Source of the DNA: Bacteroidales bacterium
GTDB taxonomy: Bacteria; Bacteroidota; Bacteroidia; Bacteroidales; UBA7960
DNA: 9,160 bases
Direction: 5' to 3'
NCBI GenBank assembly: GCA_007132865.1
Contig: SLNU01000320.1
Coordinates: 1-9,160 of the forward strand
Shown here: piece after piece, positions 1 through 8,142 of the stretch
Numbering within the stretch: position 1 is the first letter of the stretch
Layout of the letters: each line of letters starts with the position of its first letter
The notes under the pieces: model-generated
What the model saw: the letters and a program-made list of their open reading frames with translations, nothing else
Database searches by the model: none
Told to the model about the DNA's origin: nothing
Made by a program: the position numbers and the translations under genes

Positions 1-247
1 CACCGAACTCCTGCCGGTTCAGGAAATACAGTGTGGCGGTGGTACCATATTTTTCCTGGATCTCCTCCACCCAGCCAAGGTCGCGGATGCCGGCATCGTT
101 GTATATGAAGGCCGCGGGCAGATAGAGGTAATAGCCTTTGGTGTCCCAGCTCAGGGCGTTGTGGAATGATTTGGTGAACCGCAATCCGAACAGGACCGTG
201 AAAAGGACCAGGATGAGGATGAGGCTGTGCTTCTTTGTAATTTGCAT
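1..247 (-). CDS. N-terminal part of a probable polytopic glycosyltransferase-like membrane protein
   Basis: This gene runs off the left edge; the first 82 codons are visible from an ATG at 247. The protein starts with a short basic stretch (ITKKH) and one hydrophobic membrane segment at about residues 8-24. A segment predicted to lie outside the cytoplasm follows, with SWDTKGYYLYLPA at about residues 33-45. An acidic residue just after the first membrane helix, here D35, followed by a YYxYLPA-like stretch, resembles the first periplasmic loop of GT-C type (PMT/ArnT-like) glycosyltransferases and related uncharacterised Bacteroidota membrane proteins. The assignment is an inference from this short segment, because the multi-helix body lies outside the window. 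The start lies 8 bases after the rarA stop, so the two genes are probably co-transcribed. No separate promoter is visible. The chosen ATG immediately precedes the basic residues and the first helix. Confidence 0.6.
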   Translation of the reverse strand, partial: MQITKKHSLILILVLFTVLFGLRFTKSFHNALSWDTKGYYLYLPAAFIYNDAGIRDLGWVEEIQEKYGTTATLYFLNRQEFG

Positions 248-255
248 GGGTTTTA

Positions 256-1530
256 TCAGTATTTGTATTTACCCTTCCACAGACTCTTCAGCCGGGCCCT
301 TAGCTCGTTTTCCCGGGGATTGTTTCCGGGATCGTATAGGAGGCTGCCGCTTAGCTTTTCCGGGAAAAACTCCTGCGCTGCAAAGTTCCTGTCGAAATCG
401 TGGGAGTATTTATAATCCCTGCCGTACCCGGCTTCTTCCATCAGTTTGGTGGGGGCGTTGCGGATGGCCAGGGGAACCGGGAGGTCGCCCGTATCCTTTA
501 CTAGCTTGATGGCCTTGCCTATTCCCAGGTATGCAGCATTGCTCTTGGGCGAAGATGCCAGGTAGGTGGTGACCTGTGCCAGGATGATCCGGCCCTCCGG
601 CATGCCGATCATGTTGATGGCCTCAAAGCAGCTGGTGGCCAGCAGCAGGCCATTGGGATTGGCATTTCCGATATCCTCTGCCGCCAGGATCACGAGGCGG
701 CGGGCGATGAATTTGGGATCCTCTCCGCCCTCGATCATCCTGGCCAGATAGTAAAGGGCCGCATTGGGATCGCTTCCGCGCACCGATTTGATGAAGGCGG
801 AAATGACATCGTAATGCATCTCCCCGCCCTTGTCGTAAAGCGCCAGGTTCTGCTGAATCACATCCAACACCAATGCATTGGTGATTTGCAGCGCATCCCC
901 TTCCGAAGCATTCACGGCCAGTTCCATGGCGTTCAGCAGCTTGCGGGCATCCCCGCCTGACAGGCGCAAAAGCGCACCGTCTTCCTGCACCCGGATGGTC
1001 TTCCCGCTCTCCTCTTCCAAAAAGATTCTGGCTTTTTCCAGAAGCTGCAGCAAGTCCGCCTTTTCCAGTTCCTTCAAAATATATACCTGGCAACGCGACA
1101 GCAGCGGGGAGATCACCTCAAAGGAAGGATTCTCCGTGGTCGCCCCGATCAGGACGATCACCCCCTGCTCCACAGCACCCAACAGGCTGTCTTGCTGTGA
1201 TTTGCTGAAACGATGGATCTCATCTATGAACAGGATGGCCTGTCCGCCCTCCTCCCCCGCCTTGCCAATCACGGCGCGAACCTCCTTTACCCCGGAGCTG
1301 ACCGCACTGAGGGTGTAAAAGGGGCGAAGCAGTGTCTGGGAGATCAAATAGGCCAGCGTGGTCTTCCCTACCCCGGGCGGACCCCAAAGGATCATGGAGG
1401 GAATGTGTCCCGACTCAATGGATTTTCGTAGGATGGCACCTGTACCGACGAGGTGCTTTTGTCCCAGGTATTCATCCAGGGAGGCGGGACGGAGCTTTTC
1501 TGCCAGGGGGGCAGATCGTTTGATAGTCAT
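256..1530 (-). CDS. rarA: Replication-associated recombination protein A (RarA/MgsA, AAA+ ATPase)
   Basis: RarA (MgsA; Mgs1/WRNIP1 family) is a cytoplasmic AAA+ ATPase related to clamp-loader subunits, which acts at stalled replication forks and DNA ends. The 424-residue protein is of normal family length. The N-terminal stretch PLAEKLRPASLDEYLGQ is the typical RarA/RuvB-like opening. Walker A is GPPGVGKTT at residues 50-58. Walker B is ILFIDEIHRF, with D103 and E104. A sensor 1 segment with TTENPSF follows at 131-137, and the probable arginine finger is R146 in LLSR. The C-terminal half has the family's helical region, with RGSDPNAALYYLARM and a GNANP motif. No truncation or missing key residue is seen. 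The ATG at 1530 sits directly behind the hexanucleotide array and has no Shine-Dalgarno sequence. The gene probably belongs to the same transcript as the upstream M48 peptidase and the downstream membrane protein. Neither neighbour suggests a shared pathway. Confidence 0.96.
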   Translation of the reverse strand: MTIKRSAPLAEKLRPASLDEYLGQKHLVGTGAILRKSIESGHIPSMILWGPPGVGKTTLAYLISQTLLRPFYTLSAVSSGVKEVRAVIGKAGEEGGQAILFIDEIHRFSKSQQDSLLGAVEQGVIVLIGATTENPSFEVISPLLSRCQVYILKELEKADLLQLLEKARIFLEEESGKTIRVQEDGALLRLSGGDARKLLNAMELAVNASEGDALQITNALVLDVIQQNLALYDKGGEMHYDVISAFIKSVRGSDPNAALYYLARMIEGGEDPKFIARRLVILAAEDIGNANPNGLLLATSCFEAINMIGMPEGRIILAQVTTYLASSPKSNAAYLGIGKAIKLVKDTGDLPVPLAIRNAPTKLMEEAGYGRDYKYSHDFDRNFAAQEFFPEKLSGSLLYDPGNNPRENELRARLKSLWKGKYKY

Positions 1531-1534
1531 CGGA

Positions 1535-1589
<55 letters not shown>

Positions 1590-1600
<11 letters not shown>

Positions 1601-2849
1601 TAAACTGTTTCGGGTCTTTCAGGTTTTGCAGGTGTTCCAGTCTTTTTAGCAGGGGCGGGTGTGAAAAATGTACGAACACGTAGGCAGGATGGGGCCTGAG
1701 GTTGCTCAGGTTGTTGACCGAAAGCTTTTTCAGGGCCTCCATCAGGGGTGCGGGCCGGTAGTGTTTTGCAGCAAAGGCATCCGCCTGGTATTCATGGCGG
1801 CGGCTCATCTGGTTGCCGGCAATGCCCAGCAATAGGGAAACGGGGGCATATAGCAGCGCGAAGGCCAGGATGCCGAGGTGGAAGCTGGCCTCTTGCCCCC
1901 CCAAGGCCAGGGAAAGCTCTGGACGGTTGACAAAAATCCCCAGCAGGAAAAGCATCACCCCGCTTTGGATCAATGAAACAGCCATCCCCTTGCGGGTATG
2001 CTTCTTTTTGTAATGCCCGATCTCATGTGCCAGCACCGCGACAAGTTCATCGGTTGTATGGTCTTTTATCAGCGTGTCGAACAGCACAATCCGCTTTTTG
2101 GGTCCCAGTCCGCTGAAATACGCATTGGCCTTGGAGCTTCTTTTGGACCCGTCTATCACAAAAATATTGTCCAGCCTGAAGCCCGCTTCCCTGGAAAAAT
2201 CCTCAATGGCGGTGCGCAAGGGTCCCTCTTCCAGCGGGGTTTGCTTGTTAAACAGGGGCACGATCAGGGTGGAGTAGAACATGGTCATAAATACGGAGAA
2301 GCCGGAAAAGACCACCCAGGCCCAGAGCCAGAAAAGCCTGCCCGCCACACTGTAAAACCAGACAAACAGGGCCAGCAGAGCCCCCCCGATCAGCAGGGCC
2401 AGCAACCATCCCTTGAGCTTGTCGGCTATGTAGATGGCAGGTGTGGTGCGGTTGAAGCCGAACCGCTCCTCCACCACGAAGGTGGCATATACTTCAAAGG
2501 GCGTGGAGAGAATATCCGATGCCAGTCCGATTAACCCGAAAAACAACAGGGCCAGCAATACAGGGTGGGTGGTGTATTCCCTCAGAAACCCGTCCAACCA
2601 CCCAAATCCGCCCCATAACAACATCCCCAGGATCAACATGAAAGAGAGGCTGGAGGCAATCACTCCCAGGCGCATATTCACCCGGGAATACTGCTGCGAC
2701 CTGCGGTACCTGTCCTCGTCATAAATTCCTTTCAGCTCTTCCGGCAATTCGTTGCTCCATCGGGAAGCATTCAGCAGGTCCATGATCCGGTCGAAGAGGT
2801 AATCGGCCACAATAATTACCAGGATTACCCCCAGCAGAATGTTTTCCAT
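1590..2849 (-). CDS. M48 family integral-membrane metallopeptidase (Ste24/CAAX prenyl protease 1-like)
   Basis: This is a zinc metallopeptidase of the Ste24-like branch of family M48, predicted to sit in the cytoplasmic membrane. The 419-residue protein opens with a hydrophobic helix (about residues 4-17) and has several further membrane segments within the first 200 residues. The stretch TPFEVYATFVVEERFGFN matches the conserved N-terminal Ste24 domain. The zinc site is H275-E276-x-x-H279 (HEIGH). The third ligand is E353 in EYQADAFA, with D357 following as expected. NAYFSGLGPKKRIVLFDTL and the late FVHFSHPPLLKRLEHL segment are also typical of the family. All catalytic residues are present. 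Bacteria lack known prenylated CAAX substrates, so a membrane-protein quality-control role is more likely, but this is inferred. The start is 53 bases after the stop of the VWA gene, with no promoter box between, so co-transcription is likely. The last codons run into the hexanucleotide array. Confidence 0.93.
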
Positions 2850-2902
2850 AGTCTTCTTTTATTGGCACAAGGGTCTTCTTATTCTGCGGGCTTTCTGGCG
2901 GA

Positions 2903-4987
2903 TCAATAGCTTCCGCTTCGTTTGCGCATGAACCACTCCCCTGCCAGCAGCAGCAGGATAACAAAAAACAATATTTTCATATTGACCAGCTCATCAAAGG
3001 TCTTCCGTGCGTACATCACCGGACTAACGTCCTCCCTGTCAAGCAGGTGGTCTGACAAATCCTGCCACTGCCCTCGATAAAACAGCACAGCCCCCGACTG
3101 TTCAGCCATTTGGAACAACAGGTTGTGGTCGGCAATGGTCCGCAGTTCTTCCAGGTTCAGCGGGGAAACGGTGAACCGGCCCCCGGCGGTAAACCTTTCG
3201 CCACCGAAACTGGTGGCGGCCTCATAGGTATATTCACCCGGCTGGAAAGTTCCTGCAGCGAGCCGGTAAGCGTTGGAGGTCCGACCCATCTGGTAGGTAA
3301 AGCTCTGGCCATCCTCACTGATGATCACTACCGACACCTCGGGTTCGTTGACCAGTTCAAAGGTACGGTTATACAACTCTGCCTCCAGGAGCACCTCCTC
3401 GTTCTCATACAGGAAGGCTTCCATATTCACCCGGAACAGGCTCCTGTCCTCTCTCACCGAAAGGTATTGTGCCAGCCTGTGAATCAGCTCATCAAAGGCG
3501 TCATGGCTGCCGGTCCTCGCGAATGCCGACAGCCGCCACCTCCAGATCCCCTCACCCGTAATGACACCCGTCTTCCAGGCCCCGGCCCGGGAAAAGGCAA
3601 GCAGGGGCTGGTCGCTTACCACCTGTCCAATGCGCTGGTTGAGCATGACCTGTGTACCTGCGGCCGTGGTATACCTTGCAAAAGGGGAAAACAGCGGGGG
3701 AAAGGAAGGCAAAAGGGTCCTGGTTTGCTCCGGAACAGAGAACAGGGAGAATCCTGCATCCAATGCCGGAAGGGTTTCCGTGAATGCGTCCGAGCGGGGA
3801 GAAATGGCCAGTCCGGTTCTGAGTTGATTAAATGCGGCCAGGTCGCTTTGCTGGCCAAGGATAAACAGGCAGGACAGTTCCGCAGCGGCAACCTGTTCCA
3901 TAAAGCCCTGTATGGAACGCCCCGGTCCGGGTAACTGGTGTAAAATTAATAAGTTAAATGCCTCAATATTCCCTTCGAACGCATCGAACAGGGAAACGGT
4001 CACCTCGTAGTTCTCGTTTTCCTCGAGTGCCATTCTAAGCGCACCTACATCCGGATGCGGGGCATGGGCAAGAACCAAGACCTGCTGCCTGCCATCAATC
4101 ACATCGATATAAAAGTCCATCGTATTGTTGGCCAGGCTGACCTCGTCGCCAGAGGGTGCAATGGCAGCCCGGTAGCGCTGCATCCCCGGCACATCGGCAT
4201 TAAGCTCAATTGGAATGGTCTGAATGTCATGATCACCAGAGAAGTCCAGTGTTTGGGCAAAAAGGGTCTCCCCGCCCCTGCTGATGGTCAGCCGGCTGGA
4301 GCGTCCGTCCCCCTGCCTGGCCTCCACCACTACCTCCAGCGGGAAATCGTTGCCGAGGTAGGTGATGCGGTTGTGGTTGACCCTGCCTATGAGCAGGTCA
4401 TGCCTGGGCGTGGTATCGCCCAGGGCGATGGCATAGACAGGGTAAGGTTTTCCCGCGGATGCATAAAGCGGATTAATCCCCCTGTTATAGAGTCCGTCAC
4501 TGGCCAATACCACAGCCCCGATGTTCCGGTTGCTGTAGTGCTGGTCAATGCCGGCGAAGACCTCCGAAATATCGGTCATTTTCTCCCCGAAGGCAATGGA
4601 ATCTGATGCCCGAAACTCCTCACCAAAGGTATAGCTGCGCACCTGGTAGCGTCTTTCCACCGCATCCAGGAAGCTGTCTTTCCCCTCCAGATAGGCCGAC
4701 ACATCCATGGCATCGGCATGGATGAGAATGGAGCCTGAATTGTCCTGGGCAAATATCAGCAAAGGATCTTCCACCTGCCTGATTACCCGCTCCACCATGG
4801 GTCCGAGCAGCAAAAAGCACAGCAGGCTGACCGACAAAAAACGAAAAACCGCAAATGCCTTTGTCTGCAAGGGAGTGAACCCGTCCCCGGCATTGCGGTG
4901 GTATAGCAATGCAGCATAAGCCGCACCGGCCAGCAGGCAAAACAGCAGGAACCAGGCCGGGTAATCAAACAGCACATTGAATCCCAT
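2903..4987 (-). CDS. VWA-domain transmembrane protein with a GATase1-like middle region, function unknown
   Basis: This is a 694-residue membrane protein of a type common in Bacteroidota and mostly annotated as hypothetical or VWA domain-containing. Two hydrophobic helices lie near the N-terminus (about 11-29 and 44-62). A von Willebrand A-like domain follows at about 76-190. Its metal site appears complete: D82-x-S84-x-S86 (DNSGS), T138 in a TDISEVF stretch, and D164 in VVLASDGLYNRG. An Ig-like beta region comes next. A segment with VLVLAHAPHPDVGALRMALE and later LLILHQLPGPG resembles the GATase1-like fold seen in related BatA-type membrane proteins, but no catalytic cysteine is apparent. 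More beta-rich sequence leads to one C-terminal helix and a basic end (EWFMRKRSGSY). The reading frame extends upstream to a TTG at 5053, but those codons fall in the floA terminator hairpin. The ATG at 4987 is therefore preferred, and a promoter box directly precedes it. The M48 peptidase follows in the same probable transcript. The role is unknown; a metal-dependent protein-binding or assembly function at the envelope is inferred. Confidence 0.85.
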   Translation of the reverse strand: MGFNVLFDYPAWFLLFCLLAGAAYAALLYHRNAGDGFTPLQTKAFAVFRFLSVSLLCFLLLGPMVERVIRQVEDPLLIFAQDNSGSILIHADAMDVSAYLEGKDSFLDAVERRYQVRSYTFGEEFRASDSIAFGEKMTDISEVFAGIDQHYSNRNIGAVVLASDGLYNRGINPLYASAGKPYPVYAIALGDTTPRHDLLIGRVNHNRITYLGNDFPLEVVVEARQGDGRSSRLTISRGGETLFAQTLDFSGDHDIQTIPIELNADVPGMQRYRAAIAPSGDEVSLANNTMDFYIDVIDGRQQVLVLAHAPHPDVGALRMALEENENYEVTVSLFDAFEGNIEAFNLLILHQLPGPGRSIQGFMEQVAAAELSCLFILGQQSDLAAFNQLRTGLAISPRSDAFTETLPALDAGFSLFSVPEQTRTLLPSFPPLFSPFARYTTAAGTQVMLNQRIGQVVSDQPLLAFSRAGAWKTGVITGEGIWRWRLSAFARTGSHDAFDELIHRLAQYLSVREDRSLFRVNMEAFLYENEEVLLEAELYNRTFELVNEPEVSVVIISEDGQSFTYQMGRTSNAYRLAAGTFQPGEYTYEAATSFGGERFTAGGRFTVSPLNLEELRTIADHNLLFQMAEQSGAVLFYRGQWQDLSDHLLDREDVSPVMYARKTFDELVNMKILFFVILLLLAGEWFMRKRSGSY

Positions 4988-4991
4988 ATAA

Positions 4992-4999
4992 CAAAGATA
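4992..4999 (-). promoter_or_regulatory. Bacteroidota -7 promoter box (TATCTTTG) for the VWA gene
   Basis: On the minus strand the bases read TATCTTTG, an exact match to the TAnnTTTG -7 consensus of the Bacteroidota primary sigma factor. A clear -33 TTG element is not seen; that region is the AT-rich tail of the floA hairpin. Only four bases (TTAT) separate the box from the ATG at 4987. Transcription starting the usual few bases past the box would begin at or next to the start codon, giving a leaderless mRNA. Confidence 0.6.
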
Positions 5000-5020
5000 A
5001 TGCGAAATCGGTAAAATAAT

Positions 5021-5052
5021 TGAAGGGTTCCGTTGCAGTCCGGAACCCTTCA
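5021..5052 (-). terminator. Rho-independent terminator after floA
   Basis: The arms TGAAGGGTTCCG (5021-5032) and CGGAACCCTTCA (5041-5052) form a perfect 12-bp stem with an 8-base loop. Read on the minus strand, the stem is followed by ATTATTTTA, an interrupted U-rich tail. It lies 35 bases past the floA stop and just before the promoter box of the next gene, so it fits the end of the nfeD-floA operon. The tail is not a clean T run, so efficiency is uncertain. Confidence 0.83.
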
Positions 5053-5087
5053 AAGTTTATTCACCTGCGGGTCTTGTCCGCCTCGGC

Positions 5088-6098
5088 TTATTTGTTCTGG
5101 CTATCCCCTGATTTGCCTTTGGATTGGCCACCACCAGGTTTACCGATATTCTCCCTCATCCCGGTATCGGCCTTGATATTCTCCATGCGGTAATAGTCCA
5201 TTATTCCAAGGTTCCCGCTCCGGAAAGATTCAGAGATTGCTTTGGGGATCTCGGCTTCCGCTTCGATTACTTTGGCCCGGGCTTCCTGGGCTTTCGCCTT
5301 CATTTCCTGCTCGGCAGCAACTGCCATCGCACGGCGTTCCTCGGCCTTGGCCTGGGCAATGTTCTTATCGGCATTGGCCTGGTCGATCTGCAGCATGGCC
5401 CCGATGTTCTTGCCCACATCGATGTCGGCAATGTCAATGGAAAGGATCTCGTAAGCCGTTCCGGAATCCAGGCCTTTTGAGAGCACAACCTTGGATATGC
5501 TGTCGGGGTTCTCCAGCACCTGTTTGTGGTTGTTGGCAGAACCAATAGAGGTCACAATGCCTTCACCCACACGGGCAAGAATGGTTTCCTCACCGGCGCC
5601 ACCCACAAGCTGCTTGATGTTCGCCCTCAGGGTTACCCTTGCCTTGGCGATCAGCTGTATCCCATCCTTGGCCACGGCAGCCACCGGAGGGGTGTTGATG
5701 ACCTTGGGCTTGACCGACATCTGCACGGCCTCCAACACATCGCGTCCGGCCAGGTCAATGGCCGTCGCCGTTTTGAAGTCCAGCGGTATATTTGCCTTGT
5801 CCGCACTGATCAGGGCATTCACGACCGCCTTCACCCTTCCCCCTGCCAGGTAATGCGCTTCCAGGTCATTCCGGTTCAGGCTCAGTCCGGCTTTGGTGGC
5901 AGAGATCAGGTTGTTCACAATGACCGCGGGCGGGATTTTCCTCCAGCGCATCAGCACCAGTTGCAGCAAGCTGATCCTAACGCCGGAAACCAGCGCCGAG
6001 AACCAGAGTCCGACCGGGATAAAGTAAAAAATGACCCACAGCCCCACGATGCTTACCAGGGCGATGGCAATGATGATTCCAATATTGTTCGGATCCAT
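5088..6098 (-). CDS. floA: Flotillin-like protein FloA (SPFH domain)
   Basis: FloA is a bacterial flotillin-like scaffold of the inner leaflet of the membrane, linked in Bacillus to functional membrane microdomains, fluidity and assembly of membrane complexes. The 336 residues match the usual length of about 330. A hydrophobic hairpin-like anchor spans about residues 6-50. The SPFH-type domain follows, with [53 protein letters not shown] and [19 protein letters not shown]. The next segment is rich in Ala, Glu and Lys ([20 protein letters not shown] and on), the expected coiled-coil oligomerisation region. The family-typical [20 protein letters not shown] stretch comes before a flexible Gly/Lys/Ser tail. 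The ATG at 6098 lies 6 bases after the nfeD stop, which indicates translational coupling. A strong hairpin follows the stop. Nothing appears degraded. Confidence 0.96.
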   Translation of the reverse strand: MDPNNIGIIIAIALVSIVGLWVIFYFIPVGLWFSALVSGVRISLLQLVLMRWRKIPPAVIVNNLISATKAGLSLNRNDLEAHYLAGGRVKAVVNALISADKANIPLDFKTATAIDLAGRDVLEAVQMSVKPKVINTPPVAAVAKDGIQLIAKARVTLRANIKQLVGGAGEETILARVGEGIVTSIGSANNHKQVLENPDSISKVVLSKGLDSGTAYEILSIDIADIDVGKNIGAMLQIDQANADKNIAQAKAEERRAMAVAAEQEMKAKAQEARAKVIEAEAEIPKAISESFRSGNLGIMDYYRMENIKADTGMRENIGKPGGGQSKGKSGDSQNK

Positions 6099-6104
6099 TT
6101 TCTC

Positions 6105-6572
6105 TTATGATTTAAGTTTAACAATGATTTTATTCCCTTCCACCTTGACCACGCTCACCGGGGTGTTCTCGGCAATCAGGTTGTCTTTGGATGTCACTTC
6201 ATAGTAGTCTTCGTTGATGAGGGCTTTGCCCATCGGATTAAGCCGGGTAATGGTCATGCCCTCGTCCCCCACTTTAATCTTTTCGGATTCCACAACATTC
6301 ACCTTTCCATGCAGCTCCGAGCTGAGCATGGCTTTCTTCCATGTGTTCGACTTCAGCGCAAATCCAATGGAAACCAGGCTAAGCGCCAGGGCGCCAATGA
6401 GGGTCATGATTCCGACCGGGACGCCATATTGGTTGAACGCCACCACCACACCTGTGACCAGCATGCCAATGCCTGCCAGTCCGACAACCGTGGCACCGGG
6501 TACCACCAGTATCTCCAGCAGCAGAAATACAATTCCCACCACGATTAGACTAACAACGATCAACCAGGTCAT
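6105..6572 (-). CDS. nfeD: NfeD family membrane protein (short form, flotillin partner)
   Basis: This is a short NfeD protein of 155 residues without the N-terminal ClpP-like serine protease domain of long NfeD forms. Short NfeD genes are commonly found beside flotillin-type genes, as here. Three membrane segments are visible (about residues 2-20, 27-46 and 51-72), with the family-like LEILVVPG between the first two. A soluble OB-fold-like C-terminal domain begins near residue 85 and includes VGDEGMTITRLNPMGKALI, a YYEVTS strand, NTPVSVVKVEGNKIIVK and the end. The frame can be extended to a TTG at 6596, but that codon falls at the edge of the promoter box. The ATG at 6572 starts directly before the first helix and is preferred. 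It is the first gene of the nfeD-floA operon. The OB domain is thought to support flotillin assembly; its exact role here is inferred. Confidence 0.92.
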   Translation of the reverse strand: MTWLIVVSLIVVGIVFLLLEILVVPGATVVGLAGIGMLVTGVVVAFNQYGVPVGIMTLIGALALSLVSIGFALKSNTWKKAMLSSELHGKVNVVESEKIKVGDEGMTITRLNPMGKALINEDYYEVTSKDNLIAENTPVSVVKVEGNKIIVKLKS

Positions 6573-6597
6573 ATAGCTATGTGTTTGCGGTCCCAAA

Positions 6598-6605
6598 CAA
6601 AGGTA
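6598..6605 (-). promoter_or_regulatory. Bacteroidota -7 promoter box (TACCTTTG) for nfeD-floA
   Basis: The minus strand reads TACCTTTG, an exact TAnnTTTG match, 25 bases upstream of the nfeD ATG at 6572. It lies in the 67-base gap after plsY, which is otherwise AT-rich. I see no convincing -33 TTG at the expected distance. Transcription from here would give a 5' leader of roughly 20 bases. It suggests that nfeD-floA can be expressed separately from tpiA-prmA-plsY. Confidence 0.55.
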
Positions 6606-6639
6606 TTAAAAAAGAACTTGTATTGAGGGTATAAAAATA

Positions 6640-7284
6640 CTATTCGTCCTGCTTTTTACTGAACCGGATCTTGTTTTCCTGCCCTTTTAGCAGCCTGCTA
6701 ATATTTTTCAAATGGGTCAGGGGCACGAATATGGCCACCAGCACGGAGAAAACGATTTCAGGCAGAAGCGGTTGCGGCAGTATCCACAGCACCACGGCCG
6801 GAAATGCCAGTGCAGCCAGCATGGAACCCAGTGAAACATACCTGGTGGGGATAAACGCCAGCAGGAAAACACCCAGGCAGATCAGGATGGCTCCAGGGAA
6901 CAGGACCACGATAATCCCTGCAAGCGTGGCGATGCCCTTGCCTCCCCTGAATCCTGCAAACAGCGGGAAAACGTGTCCCAAGAGGGCCAGGGCACCCAAC
7001 AGAAACAAGAACACAACGAACCACTCCTCCACGGCAAACGAGTGTCGAACAAAATGGCCCAGTGAAACTGCTGCAGCTCCCTTAAGCGCATCGATCAACA
7101 GCACGGCAATGGCCGTTTTTGCACCCAGGACCCGGTATACATTGGTGGCGCCGGCATTTCCGCTTCCATGATCGCGTACATCGATGCCAAAGAACCATTT
7201 CCCGGCCCAGACCGCAGTGGGAATGGACCCCAACAGGTAGGCCCCGGCCACGCACAGTGCCAGGGACAATATCGGTATGGACAT
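6640..7284 (-). CDS. plsY: Acyl-phosphate:glycerol-3-phosphate acyltransferase PlsY
   Basis: PlsY is the integral-membrane enzyme that transfers an acyl chain from acyl-phosphate (made by PlsX) to position 1 of glycerol-3-phosphate, the first step of phospholipid synthesis. The protein has 214 residues from the ATG at 7284, close to family length. All three conserved motif regions are present: LLGSIPTAVWAGK near residues 17-29, GSGNAGATNVYRVLG at 40-54, and GHVFPLFAGFRGGKGIAT at about 103-120. Several strongly hydrophobic helices alternate with these motifs, as expected. The C-terminus ends in a basic, charged cytoplasmic tail (LKGQENKIRFSKKQDE). The frame opens at a TTG at 7296 that would overlap the prmA stop, but the ATG at 7284 is a more usual start. 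It lies 8 bases past the prmA stop, so the genes are probably in one transcript. No clear terminator follows. Confidence 0.96.
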   Translation of the reverse strand: MSIPILSLALCVAGAYLLGSIPTAVWAGKWFFGIDVRDHGSGNAGATNVYRVLGAKTAIAVLLIDALKGAAAVSLGHFVRHSFAVEEWFVVFLFLLGALALLGHVFPLFAGFRGGKGIATLAGIIVVLFPGAILICLGVFLLAFIPTRYVSLGSMLAALAFPAVVLWILPQPLLPEIVFSVLVAIFVPLTHLKNISRLLKGQENKIRFSKKQDE

Positions 7285-7292
7285 AAGCAGGA

Positions 7293-8132
7293 TCAATCCT
7301 TGATCAGTTTGACCGCGATCCAGTCGTTACTCCTCTTCTCCCCATCAAACTTCAGTCCGATGCTGGCGGCATGGGCCACAATATCCCCCTTGTCCATTTC
7401 CAGGAAACCGCTCAAAATCAGCACGCCACTGGGGTTAAGCACCGAGGTGTACTTTTCCATGTCTTCTATCAGGATGTTTTTTGTGATGTTGGCAAGAATC
7501 ACATCAAAGGTATCATCCCAGAACAGTCCGGTGTCCCCGTGCTGTACATCAATAAATGACATGCCGTTGCGCTCGGCATTCTCCAGGGTATTCTCATAGG
7601 CAGAAATGTGGCTGTCGATGGCCGAGACCGTGGCGGCCCCTTTTTTGGCCGCCAGGATGGCAAGTATTCCCGTCCCGCACCCCATATCCAGGACCGCCTT
7701 GCTTTTGAGCTTCAAATCCAGCAGCCATTCCACCATCAGTGCGGTGGTCTCATGATGGCCGGTCCCAAATGACATCTTCGGCTCAATGATGATCTCGAAG
7801 GCGGCGTCCGGCCGTGCCTCATGAAAGGGGGCACGTACGAACACCTGGTCCGTAATCCAGATGGGCTCAAAATTGCTTTCCCACACCGCATTCCAGTTTT
7901 GGCTCCCAACCACCCTTACCTGGTGTGACATTTCCAGGTCAATGCCTGCTTCGGGCAGGCTCATGGCACCACCCAGCAGGTCCTCCCGGTAGTTCGCCTC
8001 CCCAATGAAGGCCTTGAACCCTTCCAGGGTCTCTTCAAAACTCTCGAAGCCGATATCGGCCAGCTGTGCAATCAGGATATCCCTCCAGGGATCCATCGGG
8101 TTCAGTTTGCAATCCACTTCCACATAGTCCAT
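7293..8132 (-). CDS. prmA: Ribosomal protein L11 methyltransferase PrmA
   Basis: PrmA is a cytoplasmic SAM-dependent methyltransferase that methylates ribosomal protein L11 on lysines and the N-terminus. The 279-residue protein has the expected two parts. The N-terminal substrate-recognition domain covers roughly residues 1-95. A linker with FEIIIEPKMSFGTGHHETT leads to the Rossmann-like catalytic domain. SAM motif I is D149-M-G-C-G-T-G155, followed by ILAILAAKKGA. An acidic residue after the second strand (AIDSH) fits the ribose contact. N215 in ILANITKNIL corresponds to the N-[IP] catalytic loop motif. The FGTGHHETT stretch is a strong PrmA signature. The ATG at 8132 is 10 bases after the tpiA stop; plsY starts 8 bases after the prmA stop. 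The tight spacing suggests one operon, though the enzymes share no pathway. Nothing is odd in the sequence. Confidence 0.95.
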   Translation of the reverse strand: MDYVEVDCKLNPMDPWRDILIAQLADIGFESFEETLEGFKAFIGEANYREDLLGGAMSLPEAGIDLEMSHQVRVVGSQNWNAVWESNFEPIWITDQVFVRAPFHEARPDAAFEIIIEPKMSFGTGHHETTALMVEWLLDLKLKSKAVLDMGCGTGILAILAAKKGAATVSAIDSHISAYENTLENAERNGMSFIDVQHGDTGLFWDDTFDVILANITKNILIEDMEKYTSVLNPSGVLILSGFLEMDKGDIVAHAASIGLKFDGEKRSNDWIAVKLIKD

Positions 8133-8142
8133 ATCGGGAATA

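Noticed and set aside
3110..3934. Plus-strand reading frame of 274 codons opposite the VWA gene
   Set aside because: It is antisense to a well-supported coding region, shows no recognisable motif, and looks like a byproduct of G+C-rich codon use. The same applies to the plus-strand frames at 1998-2534, 4055-4606 and 5526-6110.
4988..5053. TTG-started N-terminal extension of the VWA protein by 22 residues
   Set aside because: These codons come from the floA terminator hairpin and the promoter box, so they are not expected to be translated.
6573..6596. TTG-started extension of NfeD by 8 residues
   Set aside because: The TTG lies immediately next to the -7 box, where the RNA probably has not yet started, and the ATG at 6572 directly precedes the first membrane helix.
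7285..7296. TTG start for PlsY overlapping the prmA stop codon
   Set aside because: It adds only four hydrophobic residues; the in-frame ATG at 7284 is a more usual start. It cannot be fully excluded from sequence alone.
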